A stretch of DNA of 64,000 nucleotides from the NCBI RefSeq assembly GCF_001723175.1, contig NC_064651.1, positions 3,286,001 through 3,350,000 on the forward strand. The letters run 5' to 3'. The first letter of the stretch is position 1, and every line of letters begins with the position of its first letter. This DNA comes from Penicillium oxalicum. Its lineage: Eukaryota; Ascomycota; Eurotiomycetes; Eurotiales; Aspergillaceae. The translations under genes and the position numbers were made by a program. The notes below the pieces were generated by a model. That model worked only from the letters and a program-made list of their open reading frames with translations, did not search any database and had not been told where the DNA came from. Positions 22,825 through 34,667 of the stretch are shown here, piece after piece.

Positions 22825-23751
22825 CTCAACTTTCTTTACAATTTTTTTCCTTTTTCTCTTCTTGATTTCTTTTTGCTAATCTTGCTTTACGCTTCCATGC
22901 TTAGTTTTTTTGTATTTACTGCTTGATATAAATTTTTTTTTGCTTCCGGCTCGGATTCATTGGATCTTACAATGTGTCGCTATGATTTGATTTCTCTTTT
23001 TCCGGGGCGTTCCATCATTACCTCGTGGCGAATGCGATGGTGAAGGTCCAGAGCACAGTACCTTAGGTGGTTACTTTCAATATACTATCAAACGCTGATG
23101 AGTACAACAACTAACAATCACGAGTCTGGAAGCAGGTGGTTCTAGGTAGATTCATCCCGTAGGACTTATTCCATAAGACTTCAGTGACTAGGTGCTCAAG
23201 TACTACATGGACACCATTACTCGATAGGAGGGGTACTCCAAGGCTGGAGATACACACAGTAGGTATGGATGCAGATTGACGGGACGTCCACTGGCAACCT
23301 CCCCAACAGCCAAATGGACCTCGTCTACATCTACTTGGATAGTGAAATGACGTTGACTACACCTACACGGGCCTTTCACAGAGCAAAAGACCCGAGAATC
23401 ATCAAATGCAGAACCGACGGCTGAGTATTTCATTTTTTTGGTCTTGTTTGCTTCTTTTTTTCAAGGCTGATCTGGTGCACCTCACTCGCATCGCAGGGTG
23501 TACATTCTGATGAAAATCAAGCCGCCACCCTAGGCGGTGACATCCCAAGTCAACATGGACAATAATGAATCAATCGAGGGGGAATCTGAAAACACAAGGC
23601 TTCACTTCAGCATTTTGGGGATCACGTCAAGAAGCCCTGACTGGGTTCGACGGATGAGCAATCACAACAAAAACAACTCCAAAGAAGAATAACGCGTGGG
23701 TCGGACCAGTCTTCAACCTTTCGGGGGGAAGAGGGAAAAGTAGCATCCAAA
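22825..23751. other. Intergenic region between tRNA-Leu and TFIIB
   Basis: T-rich sequence following the tRNA, then the 3' flank of the TFIIB gene. The stretch contains only short frames, the longest 76 codons at 23203-23433 (-), without recognisable motifs. Confidence 0.5.
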
Positions 23752-24804
23752 TCAAGCCGCAGGCAGTCGGCTCATGTCGCCCTTGTCCTTCTCAATCCAA
23801 GAGGGATCAATCAGACGCTCACGGGCGGCGTAGAGGTGCTTGTAGGCACCCCGGATGGTACCATCACTGACATGGACAATCTGGGAGATCTCCTTGGGGG
23901 ACTTTCCTTGTCCCATCAGGTGAGAGGCCATGTAGATGCATGCAGCCACGATGGACAGTGGGGAACGTCCAGCCAGAATTCCAGAGGCGGTGACTCGGTC
24001 TGACAGCTCGACCGATACACGAGGAAGAGGGTATCCAAGACGGAGCAGATTGCAGAAGCGGTTGCACATGTCACTGGGCTTGGTCGAGGTGGTGGTCTCA
24101 TATACCACATTGTCCGGAGTGCCACCACTTGCAACCACGGCAGCCTTGCGAGCCTCATCGTTCTGGGTGAAGAACTTCTCCAGGGACTTGTAGATGCGGC
24201 CAATTTCCTTTCGACTGACCTTGGTGACGGCAAAGATCTCGGAAAAGGAACGGGGCACTTTACACTTGCGGCAAGCGATGAAGATGCACCCGGCAATCAA
24301 AACATCTTGCGACTTGCCCTTGAAGGCCTTGGCGTCGTCAACGGTCTTGAACAAGAATTTGGCAGTATCGGCCACATTTTTCTGAATGTTGAAGCCTTCA
24401 CACATGGCGCCAATCTCCTTGTAAGCCTGCATCAGTGCCTTGTTCTGCTTGTCGTTGGACTGCTTGTTCTGGGCACGGTAAAGGTCGCGAGACCGACCGG
24501 TGGCTCCGCTCGCGATGGAGGTCTCCAGCTGATCTCCGTTCAGCAAAGGGTTGCTGGCATCACCAACACGTGACGGGTCGTCGGAGTTTTGATCATCATT
24601 CGAGAAGGTGCGCCATTCGGAGCCCATGTCGATACCTCGGTCTCCAAGAACCAAGCCGCAGCTACCGCAAGTGGTTTGGTGGGAGTCAAACTCCAGGTTG
24701 GGAGGCACTTCCTTGCACTCGCTGCAGATGACGTGCGCAGCAAGATTCTTTCTGAAGGGGACTCCAGCCACCTCAGGCTTTCTTGCGGGGGATGTCGTCG
24801 CCAT
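23752..24804 (-). CDS. sua7: General transcription factor TFIIB
   Basis: A single exon of 350 residues. TFIIB bridges TBP/TATA DNA and RNA polymerase II in the nucleus and helps select the start site. The zinc ribbon uses Cys 27, 30, 46 and 49 (CSECKEVPPNLEF...CGSCG). It is followed by the conserved B-finger/reader segment GDRGIDMGSEWRTF. Two cyclin-like repeats follow. The first contains IAGCIFIACRKCKVPRSFSEI and the second IVAACIYMASHLMGQGKSPKEISQIVHVSDGTIR. I chose the ATG at 24804 because it is the first ATG in a frame that stays open for a further 86 codons upstream without another ATG, and because family members start close to this point. The length matches yeast Sua7 (about 345). The gene is divergent from ATP synthase subunit h. 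Confidence 0.96.
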   Translation of the reverse strand: MATTSPARKPEVAGVPFRKNLAAHVICSECKEVPPNLEFDSHQTTCGSCGLVLGDRGIDMGSEWRTFSNDDQNSDDPSRVGDASNPLLNGDQLETSIASGATGRSRDLYRAQNKQSNDKQNKALMQAYKEIGAMCEGFNIQKNVADTAKFLFKTVDDAKAFKGKSQDVLIAGCIFIACRKCKVPRSFSEIFAVTKVSRKEIGRIYKSLEKFFTQNDEARKAAVVASGGTPDNVVYETTTSTKPSDMCNRFCNLLRLGYPLPRVSVELSDRVTASGILAGRSPLSIVAACIYMASHLMGQGKSPKEISQIVHVSDGTIRGAYKHLYAARERLIDPSWIEKDKGDMSRLPAA

Positions 24805-25820
24805 CTTCTTCACTTGACCAAACTGTTCAATCCGAGCCTGACGTCGCTGGGTGATGTTTTTATGGGACACCGGTATGCGATATTTGCGGGTATAATAACG
24901 GAGGAACAGTGGTGAATACGTTTTGGCGGCTTGCGAATTATAACCGCAACTGGAAGGATAGCTCCCTCTCTGGATGGGAGGGAACCAGAAGGGACCGGAG
25001 AACGTCACGAGGTTATCTCTCTTTGCTGGTGGACTGTCACTTGTGCAGCGATGATTAGCCAAGCTTCACTGAATCCCAACCACACGAGTGGTTGGCGCTT
25101 ATTCATGGCTGGTATCATTGTCTCTGCCCGTCTGCCATATCAAGCCTTCACGCGATTCCTCTGACACGAAGCACGCAAGTGGTATTACCTTGTTCGAGAT
25201 GAAACTAGTCGCAGACTCGCAGCTGCTCGATCGATCACCTCTCTGCCAGAGACGTGAAGAGACCGTCCCACCGAGACGTCGCGCTTCCTCGGAGCGAAAG
25301 GATTTTCTCAAGCCTTGGCTTTGTCCGACCACGTTGAACCAGTCAAGGTCTCCGTAAGAGATATCTCACGAAAAGGGCCGCAGAACTTGACGGATCGTTG
25401 CAAATGCTGCGCGCAAAGAAGCAACAAAAAGTCGAAGCTCTCGAAGGACAGGCGAAGGGGAAGAGAAGAGAAGGTGGTGGGTTGAGAGAGCGGAAGTGAA
25501 TGAAAGAATGAGGTAAGAGGGGCCCGGTCAAGGCAACCATCGAGCTATCCAGAAGAAGATGAGGACCGCCCAGATTTGTAAATCCAAAGTCACGTGGGTG
25601 GAAGGCCGACTGTGCTACGGTTTTCTCACAAAGAGTCCAAGTTCACCAGTTGGTGACGCGGGCGGGACACTGGAGCGGGTCGGATGACTCAGCGCCAAGC
25701 CGCGATCCCGAAGAGAAGTCGTTTGCAACCTCAACTTGCACGGAGACCGGCCCAGTTCCATCCAGTCGAGACACTAACCCCCCTCTTCACTCGCCCCATC
25801 TCCAAACACCTTCCGTCAAG
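24805..25820. promoter_or_regulatory. Divergent promoter region, TFIIB / ATP synthase subunit h
   Basis: About 1 kb between two divergent housekeeping genes. A perfect CACGTG lies at 25591-25596, 225 nt before the ATP synthase start. A frame open upstream of TFIIB has no ATG and is taken as leader. No further gene is supported. Confidence 0.5.
25591..25596. promoter_or_regulatory. CACGTG box upstream of ATP synthase subunit h
   Basis: A perfect CACGTG in the context AGTCACGTGGGTGG. Such boxes are bound by Cbf1-type bHLH factors and are common ahead of fungal respiratory genes. Motif only. Confidence 0.4.
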
Positions 25821-26353
25821 ATGATGTCCCAGTCGCTCCGGGCTTCGGTGAGCTCAAATCTGTCACGAAGTGCCTCTCTGGACCTGTCTAACCCGCAGTA
25901 ACCAGCGCTCCCTTCTCACCCGTGCCGCTCGGCAACAGGCTCCCGTCGCTGCTCGCCGCACCTTCCTGACTTCCACTGTCCGTCGCGGTATGTCCTCGCT
26001 TCCGTGAATCCCAGTGGCCTGTCGTCTGCATCGAAACATACATCCGCCTCGAATCCTACCACTAACTTCGCATAACCCTTCCTTTAGCCGACCAGGTTCA
26101 GGAACTCTACCTGCGTGAGCTTAAGGCCTACAAGCCTACTCCCGTGAAGCCCAGCGATGCCGAGGGCAACGTTCAGACCTTCAACCTCCCCAAGGCTCCC
26201 CCCTCCCCCGAGGAGGCCAACCTCGCCAGTGAGCTGTCCGCATACGAAGCCCAGCAGGTCGAGGTCGAGGGTCAGTCCGCCGCCGGCGAGGCTGCCCCCG
26301 CCGAGGAGAGCTGGTTCGAGGAAGATGAGGAGGAGGCCGCTGCTGCCCACTAA
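25821..26353 (+). CDS. atp14: Mitochondrial F1Fo ATP synthase subunit h (Atp14)
   Basis: Three exons, 25821-25847 (27 nt), 25906-25987 and 26088-26353, giving 124 residues. I placed the first acceptor at TAACCAG (25901-25905) because the earlier CCGCAG would open directly into a TAA stop. Exons 1 and 2 encode a basic, Arg/Ser-rich mitochondrial presequence (RSLLTRAARQQAPVAARRTF). The mature part begins ADQVQELYLRELKAYKP and has the family core YKPTPVKPSDAEGNVQTFNLPKAP. It ends in an acidic tail (ESWFEEDEEE). Subunit h is a stalk component that couples F1 to Fo in the inner membrane. The whole call rests on this core and the acidic C-terminus, which are highly characteristic. Confidence 0.92.
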
Positions 26354-27269
26354 ATACGCCTCACCTTTTCTTTTGGCAGGGTCTGGGGAAATATGAGGGG
26401 ACGTGCATGCATTTGGCATCCTAAGTTTGGGCCGCCTCCTCGGGTTCTAGCGCCTGTAAATTAGACCACTTCTGAAATGTTGAGCTTTTCTTTTGATTCC
26501 ACGAAGAATATTCTCACGCTTTTTGCGGTGTTGCTCTTGACAATCAAATGCTACGTGCAAATGGTCCCGTCCGGCCCCTGCGCATCGATGCTTGGGAATG
26601 CAATTCGGCATTAAAGTCCTCCGGCATGCAACCTGGACTGAAGCGGAGAAGCATATGCATTTGCACAAAGCTACAATGTATCTCGAGTCAAGGTCTCAGA
26701 TACGACTATTTAGTGTCTAGGAATCTCAATGTAAAACCGGACTGGCCGGTATGGGGTTCGCTTGACGAGAGGGCTGTCAGCATCCCTCCCCACTAAGTAC
26801 GCGCTAACTCAAGACAGATTCCGTGACCTTTATATTACAGTCCAGTGATCCTAGATGAGCTCTTGTGCCACCTTTTCGTGAACGCAATGGCATTGTTTTG
26901 GCGCGAAAGAACTCAAGCGGGCCAAGGACCATCATGTGCGGGAGTATACACGAAGGTGAAGAGAAAAGGGCTGGGGGAGGTAAAGAAGAAATGTTACCGG
27001 TGAAACAAGAATCCAAATGCTATTTCGTCTAAGTGAGATGTCTACTAGGGTGCTCTCCTCACCCTTCATGATCATAAATTTCCAACATCATCGCTACAAG
27101 AGGCTACGAAAGACTATGTCAACCCTCAACTTCAGGGTGGCTCACGAAAAATCGGGTTGGTTGCTGATGGCACAATAGCCGAGTCTTGCAGAGTGCAAGG
27201 CAGAAAAATACTGGAATGAATTAGGGGTAAAAGGACACGCACAAGAAAGGCGCAACACAGGAGATCCAT
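26354..27269. other. Convergent 3' intergenic region
   Basis: 3' flanks of the ATP synthase gene (+) and the Aim21 gene (-). Nothing gene-like was found; short frames of 60-80 codons lack motifs. Confidence 0.5.
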
Positions 27270-30165
27270 CTACGCGGTCTCATCCACAGGAGGAGCGCTG
27301 GTGCCACTTTCGGTCGCCTTCTTGGCGCTAGCGGATGCAGACAGGTCCTCAAGAGCCTCCCCTAGCTTAGCGGAGATAGACCCCTGTGCGGCCGAGGGCT
27401 CAGCGCCAGGCTGAGCTGAGTTCACCTCGACATCCGCGTCCTGCGATCCCTGCTGGGGTTCCGCCAAGGTCTCACCCGTGGTTGACGCTGGAGTTTCTGT
27501 CGGGGTCTGAGGCTCTACCATATCGGCTTTGGGGGGCTCGATGTTTTCAGAGGGAAGCTCACGAGGGACAGATGCACCATCCAGGGCGGGATCAGCGGAC
27601 TCTCCGGCAGTATTCTTGGCAAGCTGAGGGGCCATGGGAATATCGGATGAAGCAAGAGTCTTGGTTGAAGGGATATCAGGCTTGGTATCCCCGCTGCCCA
27701 CGGTCAGATTACCGTCCTCGCCGACGGACCAGACGTTCCAAGTCTCCGTGATCTTAATCTCGGGGATAGTCGGTAGTCTGGCATTGGTATTCTCTCCGGC
27801 AGGCTTCCGCCGCGCTGGGCCGCGGGCTCGGCCCTTGCGCGCATCACTGAGCGGCTGCTTCTCCGCCGGTGCCTCGGGCTCCTTTTCCTGGGGCTTGGGC
27901 TGCGGAGGGCCCATTTGAAGGCGTGAATTAAGATCAGTCAGGAAGCCAGCTTTGAGGGCTGCAATTTTACTGCCAACAGGGCGAGCGGGGACCGTTGGCT
28001 TGGGCTTGGCTGCTGCACTAGGCTCTGCTGTCGGCTGAGCGCTGGACCGATTCGGTCTCGCCGGGATCTGCGGCTTGGGGCGATCCGGAATGACTGGTGC
28101 CTGACGTTTCTCAGTGGGGGATGTTTCAGGAACCTGCTTCTGAGGGCGCGGAGGAATGGAGGGCCGCGACGGCACTTCAGGACTTTTGATCTCTTCCGTG
28201 GCCGGCTCGACGGTGGTCACCAGGCGCTGACTGTCTGGAACATCTTCCCAGATATCCTGGCTCGGGAAGCGCTGCTTCACGATATCGGGCCGCGAGGGGG
28301 TCTTATCATTTCCTTGCAGAATTTGGCGTGCCACTTCGTGCGAATCGATTTTGGGGGCCTGGGTCTTTCGGGCCGCCTCCTGTTCGGGGGTTTCGAAAAG
28401 CTCAGATGAGTCAGATTTGGGGAGATCAGGGGTCGAGACCGTGGCATGAAGCTGCAGACTGTTAGGCGTGTCCTCCCAGAGATCCTCACTAGGGAACCTG
28501 TGCTTCAGCAAATCGGCGCGGTTCTTGAAGCGTTCGGTGGCCGACAGGGATCGGGGCTTCTTCGCATCGCCTTCCTCGGGGAAAAGAGGCTCGTACTCCT
28601 CCACATCTTCGAGCGGGGTCGATTGATCCTCGTGAAGGTCACGGGAGTCGTAGCGGGCCAGCATGGGGACGCCCTGTCCGACAGCGGATCGGCTGTTGGA
28701 ACGGCTGTGTGAGTGACTTGGGGGGCGGCTGCGTTCCTCGTCGAAGCTTCCGCGATGTTCAATGGTGGGACTGATCGCAGGATGCAGGTAAGCAGACTCG
28801 GGACGAACTTCGTCGGCGGCCAAGATGGGCTCATTTTCTTCAGCTTGGTGCTGCGTAGTGGGCGTCTCGGTATAGAGCACCGGGGTCGCAGCAAATCCGT
28901 CCGGGTGATGAATGGGGTGCATCGGGTCATCAACATGGATCACTTCGCTTTCCGGACGCTGACCTCGAGAGCTGCTTCGAGCATGGCGCAAAGGGGAGGC
29001 CGGAGCCTTGGGCTCAATCTCGGATGCGGGGAAAGTCATCCGTCGAAGAGGGGATTCCGCGACATGCTGATGCTCGCGGCGAGTGTCGGGCTCGGGAGTG
29101 GCCATGCGATGCGTGTACTCGTCCGAGGCCAGATACCCAACTTCCTCGTTTGGTGTGCTTGCAATCGCGGGCGACGTGCCTGCACCAGAAAGCAGAAAAA
29201 TCAGTTCCTCATTCCACGTGCAACGGTCATACCAGGTTGAACTTACCAATCCCAGAGCCAGAACGGCTTGGTCCGTGGACAATCTTGTTCAGATCGTCGC
29301 TACTCAGGGCCCAGTCGGGTCGAGGAGTGCCCACACCAGGGCCATACTGACCCTCTTCTTTGACAAACTCATCAGGATGCTTTTCGTACCAGGCTTTTTC
29401 AAACTTGTCGTTGTGGTGAACACCATGGCCATGCAGACCGTAACTGCCAGGAGGCAAAGACGAATCACGAGCACTGCGGCTGCGGTGATGGTTACGACCT
29501 TGTCGCGGAGTCCCGTGCTCAAGATAAGGACTCGGAGAAGGTGCCTGGACATCTCCAGCATTGGGGTACATTGGAACTCGGAAGCCCTGCTCCTCGCCAA
29601 AATGTGCAGAAAGCCGGCGATCTGAGGCTGCCGACTCTGGGCGAGAGCCGCTGGCCCGAGAATTGGATGTACGACGAGCACGATCATGCTCATCCATTGC
29701 AGGGGAGTCCAGGCTCTCGCGGCCCAATCCAGCCGCGGCCGCCTGTCGAGAATCCGTGCGGGTGACCGCCTGTACTTTGGCTTTAGCACTTGAAATGGGC
29801 AAAGACGGGCGCGGTGCATGAATTTTGAGGTCATTGCTAACGTTACGAGTCTCTGTCGGTGCCGGATGGTGGCTGTCGGTCATGGTTCCAACATTGAGAT
29901 CGGCATATTCAATACCCTCCTCACCAATGGAAGGTATTGTGACACTGGGTGGGCGTGCAGGGAGATCATTCGATGTCGTGCGGACCATACTCGGACCATT
30001 CCACTCGTTGAATGGAGACGGCGCATAGCTGTCTCGCATAGGGGAGACAGATCGGTCTGAGCGGCGATTGGGACGTGGAGGGATCTTTGGCATTTCTGAT
30101 GGAGGGCCTGGCTGGGGCGATCGAGCCGGCCGAGGGGGAATTGCCGGAGCAGCTTGAGCAGACAT
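27270..30165 (-). CDS. aim21: Aim21-like endocytic actin regulator
   Basis: Two exons, 30165-29247 and 29179-27270, joined in phase (GIG-TSPAIAST) to give 942 residues. The protein is largely disordered, rich in Pro, Ser and Glu, with many SH3-ligand-type motifs: IPPRP at residues about 9 and again in MPKIPPRPNRR, then PSRPSIPPRPQK, IPDRPKPQIPARPNRS and PTVPARPVGSK. After a central acidic part come two related modules, LKHRFPSEDLWEDTP near residue 533 and VKQRFPSQDIWEDVP near residue 609. The order of Pro-rich head, SRS-rich middle and RPVGSKIAALKAGFLTDLNSRL segment matches fungal Aim21 (altered inheritance of mitochondria 21). In yeast Aim21 works with Tda2 and capping protein at cortical actin patches, so a cytoplasmic cortical role is inferred. 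Confidence 0.88.
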
Positions 30166-32168
30166 TATAAAGGATGGTCTGAAGCTCCTGTACCATTGAG
30201 AGGATTAGCCCGCGAACTTGACTCATTGATCCGCACAACACCTCGTAGCAGTTCCAGCAGCTGGAGATCTACATCCTCGTGCACCTCGTTGAGACCCAGA
30301 CGCTGTCATCGAATCCAGTTTTGCAGTGCTTCATTCAGCAGGCTATACGGACCCTTTTCTCGCTGTGTGGGCTTGCAGTGATGCAGTGAAGAATGGGTCC
30401 GGGCAATGTTGCTGCAATCCAGGAGGGGAGGGAGAGGGGAGAGGGCACAGAGGGGACGGGAAAGTCCCAAGCTCCAACAACTGATAAGCGGCATGCAAGA
30501 TGGTTTGTTTTACCTTGAATAAAAATATGCAATGTCAAAGCCAGGGTGACTCTAGCAAGATAAAAGCAAGGCGCAAGAGAGGGTCCTGAAGCCCAGCGTA
30601 TAGTCAAGGATGAGGGTAGAATTGGAAGAGAAATTTCCACAACGTCAGCGATTGAAGCTGGACTCTGGCGACCCCCCAAAAGGATGATGTATGTCTCCCA
30701 CCGTGACCCACCAGGCGCGTGACGACTCCTGACCACATCCAGTCGTGCCCGGCGCCCAGAGCGGCGTCGAGTCCAAGTACTCTGTAACCGTAATTATACT
30801 GTTGGTTTGGCGCTCGGATGGTGCACCGCGGGTAGTTCCTGCGAATCGATTACTGTCTGATTACCATACGGTTACTCTCGGCTCCAATCCACCTGTTAGA
30901 CACCCGGCTTATGACACGAAGGACACTGCCACAGTGTGTAACTGTTCGGTCGAAAGAGGTACAAGTACTAAGGTAGATGGGCGATTAGATAAAAGGTCGA
31001 CTCCCAGTCTCAATCAAGCTAGTCCTCCAGACGGGGACACGATACCCCTTTCTTTGATGGCTATCTGGGTAAATAAATCCTCCTTTTTGCCTGTTCTCTT
31101 GTGTGCACATATCACCTCCAACGGCTGGTCTCGATTGCGATTTCGAGCACTACCGTTCTGGTTCATATAGGAGCTTCGTTGCGGCATTTTTCGACCAAAT
31201 GCCTCATTTTAGGGTGCCAGGTGGAGTTGTCAAGGCCACTGGTCTTCGCTGGGATAGTCGAGCCTATGGATTTGGTCCAACCACCGCCTTCTGAGCCTCT
31301 CGTGCAGAAACAGGCATCGCCTCGTTTCGCATACAGGTATTAGTGCGATCATCCATGGTGGCTAGACCGTGGGTCTAGAAGGGTATTAACGGCGTGGGCT
31401 ATGAGTGTTCCACCCTTTTCTTGCATGATTGAGGAGGTACACCATCAAAGGGCCCTGAGTCTACCTATCCTAGGATAGCTTTGTTTTTTTATCACAGGCT
31501 GCCCCAATTGATCGCAAACTTGAGCCCAGGACATGTTCGACCAGGCTACAGGCCATTATCTCTAGACTCCAAACACAGCTGTGTATTGCAATCGTCGCCG
31601 TCACACCAGGTATCTCTCACAATGAACGCGCAGGCCCTTCCGTTCAGAAAGTGGATACAGTTCTACGCTGCGATCGCCGTCTCTAATCATGACTTTTTGA
31701 TTGGCTTTTATCCCCGAGGCGGTAACAGACACCGTCGTCTCCCCACGTTCTGTCGTGATCACCGGGTCGGGTCTATCGACCTCGGCTTCAGATTGGCCCT
31801 TCTTTACGCTGATGCTCATCCTCTATCCACTTGTATAGCAGTCATGTTATGGTACATATTGACATTCAGCGAGGATGCTCACAGTTCTCATGGGGCATCA
31901 ACCACTGCATCTTGTCCATTCAATCGTCATTAGTCTACGATAGCTTTGGGGGGGAACTACAGCACACGGAAGCATATGCGAGATATGCACGCCGGTGGGG
32001 TTGGCTCGTAGAATTAAAGACGGTCAGATATTATGTGCTGCCTGGTTTTTTTTTTTTTCCGATGATCACTAAGACGAAGAGGGGAAGCGGGGGGCTGCAG
32101 CGAATGAGTACGCGGTAGCTGAGACCATGGTGCCCAAAACACGAAAAAAGACAAAAAAAGAAAGTGAA
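30166..32168. other. Intergenic region upstream of Aim21
   Basis: The right part ends in a tRNA gene read toward it. Around 31481-31933 there are open frames on both strands without motifs. No gene is supported. The first few hundred bases are likely the Aim21 promoter and leader. Confidence 0.45.
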
Positions 32169-32270
32169 TGATAAGAGTGAGATTCGAACTCACGCCCCGT
32201 AAACGAGATCAGGATTTTATGCTAAGGTGGACCTTAACCTGACGCCTTAGACCAACTCGGCCATCTTACC
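32169..32270 (-). tRNA. tRNA-Leu(AAG), intron-containing, second copy
   Basis: Reverse complement of the tRNA at 22723-22824 over 102 nt, with a single visible difference: the last intron base is A instead of T. All stems (GGTAAGA/TCTTATC, TCAGG/CCTGA, GTGAG/CTCAC), the AAG anticodon and the 17-nt intron are intact, so both copies look functional. The anticodon A34 is expected to become inosine to read CUU, CUC and CUA. Confidence 0.95.
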
Positions 32271-33125
32271 ATTATTGAGAGAGGTGACGCTTTTTGATTA
32301 TATGTTTCAATCTTGTTCCTTGTCACTTCTTATCTTGCAGTCCGTATCTCAGCCCCGTGTCTCAACCACCTGCCACCTGCCACCTGCCATCAATGTTGGT
32401 CTCCTCACCTTATATTAGGAACCCTCCTGAACTAAGACGCAAGGCTCTTGGGCACTTGGTTTTGATCGCAGAGTTAAGATATATGAGTATAGTAATGGTT
32501 TCCTCGTACAATCTCCGTGGCAAAGCAACTTCACGTTATGGTAGTGTATATATATTTGTGGAGCTTTGGGCTGAATGGATCCGCCCATTCACAAGTTCCA
32601 GCCTTCCTACCTCCCACCGGGCAGAGCTGCCGCGTAAACGCATACCGCTGATGAGATACCACATCCACTCGTGCACAGCTCAGCCACTGGGGGCTGGCAA
32701 AGCGGGACCACTGCCGTTTATCGACCGCGGGCCCGGAAGACCAAGACCATACGACCAGGACATCTCTATTAGAAAAACACAGATAATATTATCATACTAG
32801 CTAGAGGTATCGAGAAATCAGTTCTGCAGCCGTATCAAGATGAAGACCGATCAGAACCAACGACCACATAAAGGTGCAATAACCGACAGACTAATTGAGA
32901 CCCATCGAGATATATGATTACAGAGAAGCAAACAAAACAAGCAAGGCCGTAGCACGTTCCAGGTTGCCTTGTACAAGGCTGCTATAAAACAGGAATTCCA
33001 GATCGAGGCACCTCGGATCCTCGCTAGAATCAAAATGACCAAAGGACACAAGCGTAACATCACACGAGACAATGTGCGAGAGAGGGCTTCGTAGTCATCC
33101 AGACGCATGGAGAAATCTCCTTGAA
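32271..33125. other. Intergenic region, tRNA-Leu to Tvp18
   Basis: 5' flank of the minus-strand tRNA and 3' flank of the Tvp18 gene. An open frame at 32294-32800 (+) has no motif and is not accepted. Confidence 0.5.
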
Positions 33126-33877
33126 TCAGACAATCATCTGCGCAACTCCTTGACCACCAAGTGTCTTGCTGCCGACGAACTCTTGACTCTTCACACCAGC
33201 CAGCGCGTAGAAGATCGCAGTGAGGGAAAGAACAACGGCGGCAGCAATCAAGCTCGAGGCCCCGGTGACGAGACTGACCCACTGAATGGCGCACATCGCA
33301 GCGTACATGGCAGCACGCATCCAATTCGTTGTGAAGCGACGGATGAAGGCATCGAACTTGGAGGAAGTCGGGCAAATTCGCAGGAGGAAAGGAACCTCAA
33401 TGAAGAGAATGATGAACGAGCAGGCCCTGCAACTGTCAGGAGATACTTCTGATACCGAGAAGAGATTGATTCAACCCACAGGCAGATGACGGAGAAGATA
33501 ATTCGGATAGGAGGCGAAAAGATGTTGGCAATGCCCAAAGCAAAGCACATGATCATAGAGACCACACCGGCCCTAATCGAATAATTAGAGTACAATTCAT
33601 AGCTGATCTTGCTTGTTGTCCACGAGGCGGATCAGGCAACAGCGGCGCATCACGAAACCTCGTCTCCGACCTGCGCGATCAAGATTCACAGGTCGACCGA
33701 GAAGAACTCTGATGGTTGAGGACCCCGGAGGCCTGGCGCAGAACTAACCATTGTCCATAGATACCTTGAAGAAAGAACATCGAGTTAGCAAGGCTGATCC
33801 TCCGATCGTCGCATGGGTGTCAGCATGGAGGGGTGCTTACTGAAATTTCTCGATTGGAATTCCTCGGCGAGAGTCAT
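33126..33877 (-). CDS. tvp18: Golgi membrane protein Tvp18
   Basis: Four exons, 33877-33841, 33764-33749 (16 nt), 33572-33480 and 33426-33126, closing to 148 residues, the normal length of the family. The start MTLAEEFQSRNFS-IYGQW spans the first two tiny exons. Four membrane segments follow: VVSMIMCFALGIANIF, IIFSVICLACSFIILFIEVPFLL, MRAAMYAAMCAIQWVSLV and SSLIAAAVVLSLTAIFYAL. The loop RICPTSSKFDAFIRRFTTNW and the C-terminus SKTLGGQGVAQMIV are signatures of Tvp18. Tvp18 is a small tetraspan protein of late Golgi vesicles in yeast, linked to membrane traffic; the molecular role is unclear. All four donor/acceptor pairs are GT-AG. Confidence 0.95.
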
Positions 33878-34667
33878 GATGGGAATGGGAGTATTCTGGA
33901 ATTTATCGCGACGCAAGAATAAAACGCAGAATGCAGGTACTGGGCACTGGGGCTTCAAGCTCGAAGGTGGAGTGGTCGAAAGAGAAGAGGTGTACAAACG
34001 ACTGCCTAGCCGGCACCGGGCGGTCAAAATGTTGAAACGCAAACAAAACAAAGCGGAAGCCACCCGCCGGAGCTGCCATTCTGTCGATCATCCATGCTGG
34101 GGAAAACTGGGGCTGAGGCCGTTGATTCCACACGGCTGTCCACGACGATTGAAATGGCATTGATGATGTGCAGAACAAATGCAACTGTATGTACCTAAAC
34201 ACGGCTCAATACTAATATTTTAAAGTCAAGTCAATGCCTATACATCTAAAGTGACATATGGCTGCTGTGAGATCTACCTTGCAGAACAACACAAACTATC
34301 TGCCATAGGACCGGGTATAGTGATCTGTAACATGTATGCGTTTCTCGCATACATTAGTCTGATCATGTCAACTTCAGCCGCTGCCGTCATGGTCGACCGC
34401 TGAAGTTTCAGCACGACCAGGAAAGTAGTCTCGCAATTGGTTGCGAGTTCAATGAGAGGGTAACAAACCGACAAAGAGAAAGGAGAGGATGAGGTAGTCT
34501 AACTTGGAATTTAAGTAGCGGAGCAAGATTGCCACAACTTCATTTAAAAAAATACCCACATAAAACCGCGCAAATACATAGTAAAGTGTAGACTCTACGT
34601 TCTCAAACGCAGGCAATTCCATCGCCTGGGAGGTGAACAAAAAAGCGATATCATGACAACCAAAAAA
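33878..34667. other. Upstream region of Tvp18
   Basis: The promoter side of the minus-strand Tvp18 gene. Open frames here are extensions of exon 1 reading or random. It runs up to the 3' end of the next tRNA. Confidence 0.5.

Noticed and set aside
31601..31819. Minus-strand 72-codon frame in the Aim21 upstream region
   Set aside because: No recognisable domain, no supporting introns and overlapped by a similar-sized frame on the plus strand.
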